A stretch of 64,000 nt of DNA from positions 1 through 64,000 of the forward strand of contig CALUUZ010000011.1 in NCBI GenBank assembly GCA_944324075.1, written 5' to 3'. Below the pieces are notes generated by a model. That model saw nothing but the letters and a program-made list of their open reading frames with translations. It had not been told where the DNA came from and made no database searches. Position numbers and translations under genes: made by a program. How positions within the stretch are numbered: position 1 is the first letter of the stretch; every line of letters starts with the position of its first letter. This stretch comes from Candidatus Mailhella excrementigallinarum. Its GTDB lineage: Bacteria > Desulfobacterota > Desulfovibrionia > Desulfovibrionales > Desulfovibrionaceae. Below, piece by piece: positions 53,164 through 61,904 of the stretch.

Positions 53164-55464
53164 ATGATACTTTCGACCAACCAGGACCCGCGCAAGCTGG
53201 GCATGAAGATTCTGCTCGCGCACAGCGAATGCGCCAATGACTGCGCAGCGGGCCGCCTGGTGCGCAAGCTCAGGGAGCAGCTTGAGGAAAGCGGCGTGGC
53301 CGTGCTGACGGCGCAGACCGCCTTTGACGCGGAAATGCTGCTGGTTTCCGATCCGATGATCCAGGCGCTGCTGCTGGACTGGGATATGGATGACGCCCTG
53401 TCGCACAGGCCCGCCCGTCATGTGGCGGAAACCCTGCGCTCCCGCAACGTCTCCATGCCGCTTTTTCTGTTCACCGACAGGGAAAACGCAGCGCAGATTC
53501 CCCTTGAAATTCTCCAGATTGCAAGCGACTTCATCTGGCTTTTCGAAGACAGCGCGGCGTTTATTGCCGGGCGCGTCATGGCCGCACTGCGCCATTACCG
53601 TGAACATCTGCTGCCGCCCATGTTTGAGGCGCTGGCCCGGTTCTCCATGACGCACGAGTATTCCTGGCATACGCCGGGGCATACCGGGGGCACGGCCTTC
53701 ATGAAGGCCCCGGCGGGAAGGGCGTTCTTCGACTTCTTCGGAGAAAACCTGTTCCGTTCGGATTTGTCCATTTCCGTGGGCGAGCTGGGATCGCTGCTGG
53801 ATCACTCCGGCCCCATAGGAGAAGGAGAGAAATATACTGCCAGGGTATTCGGAGCGCACCGATCCTATCATGTCACCAACGGCTCTTCCACCTCCAACCG
53901 CGTGATCATGATGGCCTCCGTCACGCGCGGGCAGGTGGCCCTGTGCGATCGCAATGCCCACAAGTCCATTGAACATGCCATCACCATGTCCGGCGCAGTG
54001 CCCGTCTATATGCTTACCACCCGCAACCACTACGGCATCATCGGTCCCATTCCTCCGGAAAATATGACCAGAGAAGCCATAGCCCGTTCCATTGCGGAGA
54101 ATCCCCTGGTCACGGGCGATGTCGACCCCGCTCCCGTACACGCCATAGTTACCAATTCAACCTACGACGGCTTGTGCTATAATGTGGAAAGAGTGGAAGA
54201 ACTGCTGGGGCAGAGCGTGGATCGCCTGCACTTTGACGAGGCATGGTATGGATATGCCCGTTTCAACCCCATGTATGAAAGACGTTTCGCCATGTACGGG
54301 GACCCTGCCGAACACAGCCCGGACAAGCCCACGGTGTTCGCTACCCAGTCCACACACAAGCTGCTGGCGGCGCTTTCCCAGGCATCCATGATTCATGTGC
54401 GCGAGGGGCGCAACCCCATCAGCCACAGCCGCTTCAATGAAGCGTTCATGATGCATGCCTCCACCTCTCCCAACTATGCGATCATCGCTTCCAATGATGT
54501 GAGCGCCGCCATGATGGACGGCCCCGGCGGAAAGGCGCTGACCGACGAAGCCATTCATGAGGCCGTGGCCTTTCGCCGCCTCGTTTCCCGCATCCATGCG
54601 GAAGAGGTGGAAAGAGGCGAGTGGTTCGTGAATGTCTGGCAGCCGGATACGGTAAAGAATGCGGACGGGCGGGAAGTCCCCTTCTGGCAGGCGGAAGAGG
54701 AGCATCTGGCCTCCTGTCCGGACTGCTGGACGCTCAGGTCCGGCGATTCCTGGCATGGCTTCGGGAAGCTGGAGGAAAACTACTGCATGCTCGATCCGAT
54801 CAAGGTTTCCATCACCACGCCCGGCGTGCGCCGCGACGGCGGGCTGGAAGAATGGGGCATCCCGGCCTCCGTGCTGACGGCCTATCTGGATGGAGACGGC
54901 ATTGTTGTCGAAAAGACGGCCGACTTCTCCATTCTTTTCCTTTTTTCCATCGGTGTGACCAAGGGAAAATGGGGCACGCTGATCAACACGCTGCTGCGCT
55001 TCAAGAGCGATTACGACGCCAATGCCCCGCTGGATCGCGTTCTGCCCTCCCTGATGGAAGCGTGGGGCGAACGCTATGCGGGCATGGGGCTGCGCGACCT
55101 GTGCGCGGAAATGTTCGAGGCGATGAAGTCCCTGCGCACCACCAGCCTGCTGGGCGAGGCGTTTTCTCTCCTGCCCCGGGCCGACATGTCTCCTTCTCTG
55201 GCGTATGAGCGTCTGGTACGCAATGAAATCGAGCAGGTCGATCTTGACGCATGCGCCAACCGCACTCTTGCCACGGGCATCGTTCCCTATCCTCCGGGCA
55301 TTCCGCTGCTCATGCCCGGCGAAAACGCGGGCGGGGCGGAAGGCCCCGTTCTCGGCTATCTGAAGGCGCTGGAAGCGTATGACCGCAAATTCCCCGGCTT
55401 CGGCCACGACAACCACGGCGTGGAAGTGAAAAACGGAAAGTATATTGTCAGCGTAATCAGGTAG
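53164..55464 (+). CDS. adiA: PLP-dependent arginine decarboxylase, AdiA-like
   Basis: 766 residues. Orn/Lys/Arg decarboxylase class-I fold: N-terminal wing with response-regulator-like domain (KILLAHSECANDCAAGRLV ... LLLDWDMDD), PLP domain with SWHTPGHTGGTAFM, HFDEAWYGYARF (Asp contacting PLP), and ATQSTHKLLAALSQASMIHV with the Schiff-base Lys; C-terminal domain ending near VPYPPGIPLLMPGE. THKLLAALSQAS is closer to arginine than to lysine or ornithine enzymes. It makes agmatine and CO2 from arginine, taking up a proton. It follows adiC by 112 nt, with AAGGAG at the start. Confidence 0.9.
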   Translation: MILSTNQDPRKLGMKILLAHSECANDCAAGRLVRKLREQLEESGVAVLTAQTAFDAEMLLVSDPMIQALLLDWDMDDALSHRPARHVAETLRSRNVSMPLFLFTDRENAAQIPLEILQIASDFIWLFEDSAAFIAGRVMAALRHYREHLLPPMFEALARFSMTHEYSWHTPGHTGGTAFMKAPAGRAFFDFFGENLFRSDLSISVGELGSLLDHSGPIGEGEKYTARVFGAHRSYHVTNGSSTSNRVIMMASVTRGQVALCDRNAHKSIEHAITMSGAVPVYMLTTRNHYGIIGPIPPENMTREAIARSIAENPLVTGDVDPAPVHAIVTNSTYDGLCYNVERVEELLGQSVDRLHFDEAWYGYARFNPMYERRFAMYGDPAEHSPDKPTVFATQSTHKLLAALSQASMIHVREGRNPISHSRFNEAFMMHASTSPNYAIIASNDVSAAMMDGPGGKALTDEAIHEAVAFRRLVSRIHAEEVERGEWFVNVWQPDTVKNADGREVPFWQAEEEHLASCPDCWTLRSGDSWHGFGKLEENYCMLDPIKVSITTPGVRRDGGLEEWGIPASVLTAYLDGDGIVVEKTADFSILFLFSIGVTKGKWGTLINTLLRFKSDYDANAPLDRVLPSLMEAWGERYAGMGLRDLCAEMFEAMKSLRTTSLLGEAFSLLPRADMSPSLAYERLVRNEIEQVDLDACANRTLATGIVPYPPGIPLLMPGENAGGAEGPVLGYLKALEAYDRKFPGFGHDNHGVEVKNGKYIVSVIR

Positions 55465-55575
55465 ATGCCGTCCGGCGCGGTTACGTCGGCACGATACTGC
55501 AACAGAACGTATCAGGAATGATTCTTGACAGATGAAGCATTCCATACTAGCCTCTGTGCCTGACTTTAAACGAAA
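55465..55575. other. Short region after adiA with degenerate element-A end
   Basis: At 55489-55508, CACGATACTGCAACAGAAC resembles the right terminal repeat of family A (CGATTCTGCAACAGAGC), possibly a remnant of an earlier insertion. No terminator seen. Confidence 0.3.
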
Positions 55576-55959
55576 GGCTCTGTCGTGGAATAGCGTTGAA
55601 CATATCCTTGACCGCCGGAAGTACGCACGTCAGCGCGTATGGAGCGACGCTCCCCCCGCCGCATGGTCATGCGGCAGTGAGAGGGGAGCAGTGCGAGCGC
55701 AGCGTTTTCCGCGCAAAACGCAAGCGAGAGCGTGTATCGGCAAAGCCGCTCGAGCGCCGTCAGGAGGTCACGGAAGCAATGTTTCGCGGAGCCGAGAGAA
55801 GCGCAGCTTCACGAGGCGCAAGCGAGCCGGCCGTGGATACATGCTGCCTGCCGCCAGTATGGACACGGGCTGCGCTGCAGCAATATTCCCTGCCGCCTGT
55901 GCCGGAGTAAAACGATACGCCCCGTGCAACGCTATCAACACTATTCTATCGGCAGAGCC
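55576..55959 (+). mobile_element. MITE-like repeat family A, full-length copy 4
   Basis: 384 bp. Left end GGCTCTGTCGTGGAATAGCG and right end ...ACTATTCTATCGGCAGAGCC form imperfect terminal inverted repeats of about 24 bp. Flanks AAACGAAA and TGACGAAA match in six of eight bases, a decayed target duplication. No transposase. The inner sequence aligns with the copies at 11451 and 13648 over most of its length. Confidence 0.78.
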
Positions 55960-56041
55960 TGACGAAAAAGGATTTTGTCGGCTTTGCCGGGATATTCCCT
56001 CCGGAAGGGGGAAATCGCAAACCATAAAGGAATGTTTGATG
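55960..56041 (+). repeat. Leader-like repeat family C ahead of tpx
   Basis: Plus-strand copy: GGATTTTGTCGGCTTTGCCG, a TCCCTCCGGAAGGGGGAAA hairpin, CAAACCATAAAGGAATGTTT, then GATG with the tpx ATG. Element A copy 4 is inserted at its distal side. Confidence 0.65.
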
Positions 56042-56542
56042 AATACCGTTACCATGGAAGGCGCTCCCCTGCATCTGGAAGGGAGCCGTCCCCGGGTGGG
56101 AGAAAAGGCCCCTGATTTCACCGTTCTGACCAATGATCTGAAACCCCGGACGCTCGGAGAGTATGAAGGCGGGATTCTGGTTCTGCTCAGCGTGCCCTCG
56201 CTGGACACGCCGGTGTGTGACATGGAAGTGCGCCGTTTCAACACTGCGGCGGCCAATTTGTCCGACAAGGTGCGTATCGCGGCGGTGAGCTGCGATCTGC
56301 CTTTCGCTCAGGCCCGCTGGTGCGGCGCGGCGGGAGTCAGGGCGGTGGAAACGCTTTCCGACCATAAGGGAACGGATTTCGGCCTGAAATACGGCGTGCT
56401 GATCAGGGAATTGCGCCTGCTGACCCGAGCCGTTTTTGTGGTGGCTCCGGACGGAACCCTGGCATACAGTGAAATCGTGCCCGAAATTACCAGGGAACCC
56501 GATTACAATGCCGCGCTGGACGCGGTGGCACGGCTGGCCTGA
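56039..56542 (+). CDS. tpx: Thiol peroxidase (atypical 2-Cys peroxiredoxin)
   Basis: 167 residues from the ATG opening MNTVTMEGAPLHLEGSRP; the long upstream extension of the frame runs through repeats A and C. Peroxiredoxin fold with VGEKAPDFTVL, the peroxidatic cysteine in SLDTPVCDMEVRRFN near residue 60, and the Tpx resolving cysteine in ARWCGAAGVRAVETLSDHK near residue 95. It reduces hydrogen and organic peroxides with thioredoxin, in the cytoplasm or periplasm; no signal peptide seen. Followed by a strong terminator. Confidence 0.95.
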   Translation: MNTVTMEGAPLHLEGSRPRVGEKAPDFTVLTNDLKPRTLGEYEGGILVLLSVPSLDTPVCDMEVRRFNTAAANLSDKVRIAAVSCDLPFAQARWCGAAGVRAVETLSDHKGTDFGLKYGVLIRELRLLTRAVFVVAPDGTLAYSEIVPEITREPDYNAALDAVARLA

Positions 56543-56563
56543 TCTTTTTGCCGGCTGTGTGCG

Positions 56564-56606
56564 GCCCGCTGCCCCGGCGCATTTCGGGGCGGCGGGCTTT
56601 TGTTTT
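56564..56606 (+). terminator. Rho-independent terminator of tpx
   Basis: GCCCGCTGCCCCG pairs with CGGGGCGGCGGGC around GCGCATTT, followed by TTTTGTTTTT. Confidence 0.9.
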
Positions 56607-56659
56607 TCCGCGCTTTCGGATAGAGCTGTCTCACGTTGAAACTGTTCAAGGAATGCCAG

Positions 56660-57364
56660 ATGAACCTGCTTTATCTTTCCGACGTATTCTGTCCGTGGTG
56701 CTACGGCTTCGGGCCGGTAATGCGGCGCATTCTCGCCGACTATCCTGGAACTTCCGTTCGTGTGCTGGGCGGCGATCTTGTGGACGAAGCGCTGACCCTT
56801 TCCGAAATGAAGGAGGAACACCCCTCCATCCGGGAGTTTTTCGCCCGTCTGGAAACAACTACCGGACAATCCGCAGGCGCATTTCTGAAGATTCTGGAGG
56901 ATGCGGGGAGCGGCGGGCCGGACTGGCGCATGTATTCCCCGGAAACAGGGCTTCCGCTTGCCGTGCTGAAAACTCTCGCGCCGGGGCATGAACTTGAGCA
57001 GATGGAAGCGTTCCAGCATGCCTTTTATGCCGAGGGCCGGGATGTGCTTGACATATCGGTTCAGCTCGATATTGCATCGCGCTGGGGTGTGGAAGCAGCC
57101 GTGTTCGAGGCGGCACGGGCCGACCCTGCCGTCCGCGTGCGCGCGGAAAAAGAGGCCGCCGAGGCCTCGGACATCATGGGAGAGTTTCGCCTGTACCCCA
57201 CGCTGTACCTGGAAGGGGAGGGCGGACGCGAACTTCTGGCGCGCGGCTATGCGCCGTACGAGACGGTACGGGCCGGACTGGAGGCGGCGCTCTCCGGTAG
57301 AAACGGCGGTTTTGCCGAAGGCGCGGCCTGCGGCCTGGATGGAAGATGCTGCGGGCAGGCCTGA
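56660..57364 (+). CDS. DsbA-family thiol oxidoreductase, FrnE-like
   Basis: 234 residues from the ATG opening MNLLYLSDVFCPWCYGFG; CAAGGAATG lies upstream. Thioredoxin fold with the DsbA-like helical insert; active site CPWC near residue 11 and the cis-Pro loop in FRLYPTLYLEGEGG. No signal peptide, so likely cytoplasmic, as in FrnE. It ends with a Cys-rich tail (AACGLDGRCCGQA) that could be a second redox or metal site. It overlaps nothing but lies 4 nt before the next gene, so they form an operon. Confidence 0.83.
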   Translation: MNLLYLSDVFCPWCYGFGPVMRRILADYPGTSVRVLGGDLVDEALTLSEMKEEHPSIREFFARLETTTGQSAGAFLKILEDAGSGGPDWRMYSPETGLPLAVLKTLAPGHELEQMEAFQHAFYAEGRDVLDISVQLDIASRWGVEAAVFEAARADPAVRVRAEKEAAEASDIMGEFRLYPTLYLEGEGGRELLARGYAPYETVRAGLEAALSGRNGGFAEGAACGLDGRCCGQA

Positions 57365-57368
57365 GCGC

Positions 57369-58427
57369 ATGGCCGGGCATTACGACATAGCTGTAATCGG
57401 GCTTGGCCCGGCGGGGGCTACGCTGGCCCGCCTTCTTTCTCCCCGGTTTCGCGTTCTGGCGCTGGACAGGAAGGGAGGGGAGGAGGGGTTCCGCAAGCCC
57501 TGCGGCGGTCTGCTTGCGCCTGACGCGCAAAGAGCGCTGGCGCGCTCCGCACTTTCCCTGCCGACACGTCTTCTGGTCGATCCGCAGATTTTTTCCGTAC
57601 GGACGCTGGACGGCCCTTCGGGAAGAGTACGCGAGTACCCGCGCTGCTACATCAATCTGGACAGACATGCCTTCGATCTGTGGCTGATTTCGCTGATTCC
57701 TTCCCATGTCGATATCCGGAGACCCGCGCGCTGCACTTCCATTACGCGGGGGGCGGCGGGATACCAGATCAGATGGCGGGAGGGAGGACGGGAAAACGAA
57801 GCCGGGGCGACATTTGTTGTGGGCGCTGACGGCGCCGCGTCTCTGGTCAGAAGGACGTTCTTTCCCCGCGCCCGCATCCGGACGTACACCGCCATTCAGC
57901 AATGGTTTGAAGACAGACATCTCCGTCCGCACTACGCCTGCATCTTTGATGAGCGGCTTACGGACTGTTACGCATGGGGGCTGACAAAGAACGGGTACTT
58001 CGTTTTCGGCGGAGCGTTCACGCCCCGGCATGCCCGGCGGCGTTTCGAGGAACTGAAGCTTGCCATGCGCGGGCGGGGCTTTCCGCTGGAACGCCCGATC
58101 CGCACGGAGGCATGCGCCGTGCTTCGTCCTGCAGGCCCGGCGGATATCTGCTGCGGAGGCGAAGAGGTCTTTCTTGTGGGGGAGGCGGCTGGTCTTGTCA
58201 GTCCCAGTTCCCTGGAAGGCATGAGCTATGCGTTTGAAAGCGCGGGAGAGCTTTCCGCCGTGTTTAATGCCCGGCTGTCGGAGCCGGGTCGGGCATATTG
58301 CCGGAAAATCCAGCCGCTCCGCTTCCGGCTGCTGGCAAAAATCGCAAAGTGCCCGTTCATCTTTTCCCCTCCATTGCGAAGGCTGGTCATGGCCGGCGGG
58401 ATCGGCAGCCTTCCGGAAGGGTATTGA
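57369..58427 (+). CDS. FAD-dependent oxidoreductase, geranylgeranyl-reductase-like
   Basis: 352 residues from the ATG opening MAGHYDIAVIGLGPAGATLARLL, a GxGxxG FAD-binding loop. Further motifs: FRKPCGGLLAPDAQ (typical of this family), VVGADGAASLVRR (GD-like), and CCGGEEVFLVGEAAGLVSPSSLEGMSYAFESA (FAD second site). It resembles FixC/GGR-type enzymes that reduce polyprenyl chains or oxidise quinols. Substrate unknown. It follows the FrnE-like gene by 4 nt. Confidence 0.85.
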   Translation: MAGHYDIAVIGLGPAGATLARLLSPRFRVLALDRKGGEEGFRKPCGGLLAPDAQRALARSALSLPTRLLVDPQIFSVRTLDGPSGRVREYPRCYINLDRHAFDLWLISLIPSHVDIRRPARCTSITRGAAGYQIRWREGGRENEAGATFVVGADGAASLVRRTFFPRARIRTYTAIQQWFEDRHLRPHYACIFDERLTDCYAWGLTKNGYFVFGGAFTPRHARRRFEELKLAMRGRGFPLERPIRTEACAVLRPAGPADICCGGEEVFLVGEAAGLVSPSSLEGMSYAFESAGELSAVFNARLSEPGRAYCRKIQPLRFRLLAKIAKCPFIFSPPLRRLVMAGGIGSLPEGY

Positions 58428-58626
58428 GGCGTTCCGGAAGGAAACGGCCCGGCAATGGGGTTGCGTCGGGCCGCGCGCGTCAGAGCCGCAGACTCCGGGG
58501 AAGGAGGGAGAAATTCTGCCCCCGGTATGGGGAAATTCTTCTTTGCGTTCCCTGTTTTCCAGGCTTCAGCCTTTGCCGGGCATGCTCATGGCCATGTCGT
58601 CTTCACCTGCCCAAGGATGTGTGCCG

Positions 58627-59112
58627 TCAGAAGGCGGCAGAACCTTTCGCGAGTTCTTCGGCCATGTGTTCAATGTAGGTGAAGGCATCTTCTTCGCAGG
58701 GCAGCACGGACAGCCGGGACCCCTGTTTCAGAAGTTCCATGCCCAGCAGAGCGGCCTGACGGCGCAGCAGCGCGCGGGAAACGGGCGGATTGAAGCGTTT
58801 GATCAGTTTTACATCCACCATGTACCAGCGGGGATTTTCCGGAGTGGCGGCAGGGTCGAAGTGGTTGGCGTCCGGATCCTGCGCGGTGTGATCGGGGTAT
58901 CCTTCCCTCACCACTTCCACCAGTCCTGCGATCTCGGGGGTCTTGCCGCTGTGATAAAAGAATCCCAGGTCTCCCGCTCTCATGTCGTCACGCATGAAGT
59001 TCCGGGCCTGATAATTGCGTACTCCGTCCCATGCCGTGGTCTGGTTCGGTGAATTCGCCAGATCATCCAGGGAAAAACAGTCGGGTTCACTCTTGAATAT
59101 CCAGTAGCGCAT
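58627..59112 (-). CDS. EVE-domain protein
   Basis: 161 residues, almost entirely one EVE (PUA/YTH-related) domain: MRYWIFKSEPDCFSLDDL, WDGVRNYQARNFMRDDMRAGDLGFFYHS, AGLVEVVREGYPD, and WYMVDVKLIKRF. EVE domains bind modified nucleobases in RNA or DNA (human THYN1 and restriction-linked homologues). Standalone here, so its role is unclear. No partner gene nearby. Confidence 0.9.
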   Translation of the reverse strand: MRYWIFKSEPDCFSLDDLANSPNQTTAWDGVRNYQARNFMRDDMRAGDLGFFYHSGKTPEIAGLVEVVREGYPDHTAQDPDANHFDPAATPENPRWYMVDVKLIKRFNPPVSRALLRRQAALLGMELLKQGSRLSVLPCEEDAFTYIEHMAEELAKGSAAF

Positions 59113-59402
59113 GGCGGCCTCGCAGCATGTTGTGTCCGATGGGACATGTCGGGCTGTGTTTTGTTCCCGGAAAAAAGATAATTTTTCCCTGTTGCGGCTG
59201 ACTTGTCAAACCTGAAGGACCGACGTCTGCGTCATGGGTCGGTTCCAGGCGCGGAGACATATCCGAACCGCATGTTCCGCTGATTGCGCCCGCGTATTTC
59301 TCCGCCTCGTCCGGAATGTCCGCAAGAGTATTGCAACAGGGGGAAAGGGCACATATACTGCGTCTCTCGTTACTCGCCACGCCTGATGCTGAAGGAGTCG
59401 AC

Positions 59403-60461
59403 ATGACGCAGGAACCTCTGCCCCGCAAGCCGGAGATTTCCCGGTGGCGGAAACTGATTCTGATTCGTACGGATCGGATTGGCGACATGCTGGTGACTAC
59501 TCCATGCATACGGGCGATACGGCAGGCCCTGCCGGATATCCGGCTTGATATGCTGGCTTCCGCCCATAATTCCCCGGCCATATGCGGCAATCCGTATCTT
59601 GACGGCATTCATGTTTTTGACCGCAGGCATCCCCTGAGCTGGGGGAAACTTGTGTCGCGCCTGCGCGCCGAGCGTTATGATGCCGCGCTGGTATTCAACA
59701 GCAATTCCCGCAGTGCCAGTTTTCTGAGCATGCTGATAGGGGTCCCCGAACGTGTTGGGTTCAGCGGGGCGCCCCTGCGCGGAGGCAGGATACGCTGGGG
59801 CTATGGCAGCACATATACAAATCTTCCCCGGGGAGGGGGCAGCGTTCAGGTCACGCTGGACATGCTGGAAAAACTGGACGCCATCGGCATACCGGCAGCC
59901 TCGCCGCATATGGATTTTGTCGTGCCGGGGGAACTGACGCAGGCCATGCGGCGGAGTTTTCCCCTCATGCCGGGACGTTTGAGGCTGGCTCTGTTTGTGG
60001 GCAACATCAAGAAGGTGACGAAGCGCTGGCCTGTGGAAAAATTTCGGACGCTGGCGCTGCGTTTGCTGGAAACGGAAGAGGATCTGGATATCGTCATTTT
60101 AACGGGACCTTCGGATCAGCCTCTTCTCAAGGGATTTGCCGGTGTAAGCAACCCGCGCCTTTCGTATTTCACCGGACGCACCCTGCAGGAAAGCGGAGCC
60201 TTTTTGCAGACCTGCTGCGCCATGGTCGCCGGGTCCAGCGGGCCTACCCATGTGGCTGCCGCCCTGGATGTGCCGGTATTGTCCGTAACCACACGGTACT
60301 CTGCCACTGTATGGGGAACACTGGGGAAATATGATGACTGCGTCACTCCCGATACGGATACTCCTGACATGCGCGGCATCGCCATGGAACCCGTGGAGGC
60401 CATGGTGCGAAAGTTTCTGGCCGGAGAACGCGCGCGCCGCATGGAGCGCGGAACTGATTAA
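59403..60461 (+). CDS. Glycosyltransferase family 9 (heptosyltransferase-like)
   Basis: 352 residues from the ATG opening MTQEPLPRKPEISRW. GT9 motifs: LILIRTDRIGDMLVTTPCIRAIRQALPDIRLDML (N-terminal acceptor domain, D in RTDRIGD), AALVFNSNSRSASFL, FVGNIKKVTKRWPVEKF (donor binding, with K for ADP-heptose phosphate) and GSSGPTHVAAALDVPVLSV. Adds a heptose or related sugar to the LPS inner core. GAAGGAGTC precedes the start. Standalone, divergent from the EVE gene. Confidence 0.9.
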   Translation: MTQEPLPRKPEISRWRKLILIRTDRIGDMLVTTPCIRAIRQALPDIRLDMLASAHNSPAICGNPYLDGIHVFDRRHPLSWGKLVSRLRAERYDAALVFNSNSRSASFLSMLIGVPERVGFSGAPLRGGRIRWGYGSTYTNLPRGGGSVQVTLDMLEKLDAIGIPAASPHMDFVVPGELTQAMRRSFPLMPGRLRLALFVGNIKKVTKRWPVEKFRTLALRLLETEEDLDIVILTGPSDQPLLKGFAGVSNPRLSYFTGRTLQESGAFLQTCCAMVAGSSGPTHVAAALDVPVLSVTTRYSATVWGTLGKYDDCVTPDTDTPDMRGIAMEPVEAMVRKFLAGERARRMERGTD

Positions 60462-61138
60462 CCCGTCTTCACGGAAAGGCATCCTCTGCCGGATTGAACA
60501 CGGGGCCTGCCATTCCCGCCATGGAGACGCGAACCCCATATCCTGAAGTTGCCTGCTCTTCTGCGGACAGGCGTCCTGTCGATATGAGCAGCCAAGAGGC
60601 AGGGAACAGCCCGCTGTGTCCCGTCTGCCGGGAAACAGGACCGTCATTGCATCTTGAAGCGTTCCGGCGCATATGCGGCGTGGAGAACTCCGGCGGGCAT
60701 GACAATGCTTTCCCCTGCATGCGGCAGATGCTCCTTTCCGTTGATGGAGACTCTCTCCTCGCCGTCCGGAGCCGTGACCGGCGCGTCGCCGGGAGAGTCT
60801 GCGCGCTGATTTCCTCGTTCTTGTCAAAGACAAACAGCGTTACATTGTGGTGTCTGGTTTATGCCGGCGTCTTGCTGACGAGCTGGCCTGGCTGGTATGT
60901 CACCATATCCGTCAGATTCAGGACTACGGCGTGTTCGATATTCCTGATGCGCTTTTCCATGGCGGATATCCCCGTTTGGGGATAATTATGCGGCTGTAGG
61001 CCGTCATGATGGCCGAGAATGGCGGATCAAGCGGATCGAACTGGACGGATGGTGGCCTGTTGTTGGACTGGTGGGGGCTTGCGGGAAATCGGGAGAAAGA
61101 AAAAGGCGTCGAGTAAGAGTTGAGAACGGGAGGCCCTT
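60462..61138. other. Gene-remnant region downstream of the GT9 gene
   Basis: No intact gene recognised. One frame from about 60776 to 60991 reads plausibly (DKQRYIVVSGLCRRLADELA, then a helical stretch ending LFHGGYPRLGIIMRL) but is preceded by a stop and shifts against an upstream frame (60494 onward), so it may be a frameshifted small gene. Family not identified. Probably decayed mobile DNA beside tRNA-Thr. Confidence 0.3.
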
Positions 61139-61603
61139 TTATGGGCAAGTTGTCACGATACTCGAGAACGAAAAAAGCCATGTCATATGTCGATTCTGAC
61201 ATAAAACCAGGGCTATTTTTTTAATGCTCGGGCCGACTTCGCTGCTTTCCGCACGAAAGCCGTGAGTGAGCTCGTATCTGCGTTTACGCTCCTCCAGTCG
61301 GGCAGCCTTCTCCCGAAGTTCCCCGTTCTCGCGTGGCAGGGCTTCCTTATCATGGTGGAGTTGGCGGTTTTTTGAATAGTTGATTGCAGTGATATTTTTT
61401 CTTGATCGTGTTCAGAAAAGGAGCCATCCGGCACTTCTATTCAAAATAGAACATACAGATTTCAAATCTGAACTTGGCGGTTCAGAGTCTCCCCGCTCAA
61501 ATCTTCCCCATGAACTTTTATGAAGCCCCACCAATGCAGCAAATTCTGCCTGTGGCATGCCATTTCGTATAAGTTTGAGGCGAACTGGCAGCGAAGTGTT
61601 CAA
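61139..61603 (-). pseudogene. Phage-repressor-like HTH gene with in-frame TGA
   Basis: TTG start preceded by CGGAGATAAAAC. The first 63 residues form an XRE-type HTH: LKLIRNGMPQAEFAALVGLHKSSWGRFERGD, then LKSVCSILNRSAGWLLF and a TGA at 61412. Reading through, the same frame stays open 90 more codons to TAA at 61139, containing a coiled-coil-like ENGELREKAARLEERKRRYE. Phage repressors of this type often have HTH plus a longer C-terminal part, so this looks like a nonsense mutation in an integrated-phage repressor. The 63-residue HTH may still be made. Confidence 0.6.
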
Positions 61604-61722
61604 GTTTTATCTCCGCGAAGTTGAACAGCGGCTCCGCCTGCGGTTCTTTCCTGCAGCAAAATGAAAGAAAGTGCCATGGAACGGCAGGAAGGGGGCATCG
61701 GAATGAACTACGGAAGAGGCGA
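61604..61722. other. Spacer between HTH remnant and tRNA-Thr terminator
   Basis: Carries the HTH gene's upstream region on the minus strand. No other element recognised. Confidence 0.3.
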
Positions 61723-61754
61723 CAAAAAAAGGATCCGAAAAAAACTCGGATCCC
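61723..61754 (-). terminator. Rho-independent terminator after tRNA-Thr
   Basis: On the minus strand GGATCCGA, a TTTTTTT-containing loop, and TCGGATCC are followed by seven T residues. Confidence 0.88.
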
Positions 61755-61763
61755 TGCTGTTCA

Positions 61764-61839
<76 letters not shown>

Positions 61840-61904
61840 GTGTTGTCGTGTATATGCCGGAAAACGGCGCCATGTCAAGTTCCGGGCATGTGAACTCCGG
61901 AGGC

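Noticed and set aside
61412..61414. Selenocysteine codon in the HTH gene
   Set aside because: No SECIS-like hairpin was evident next to the TGA and the family does not use a catalytic cysteine; a nonsense mutation is simpler.
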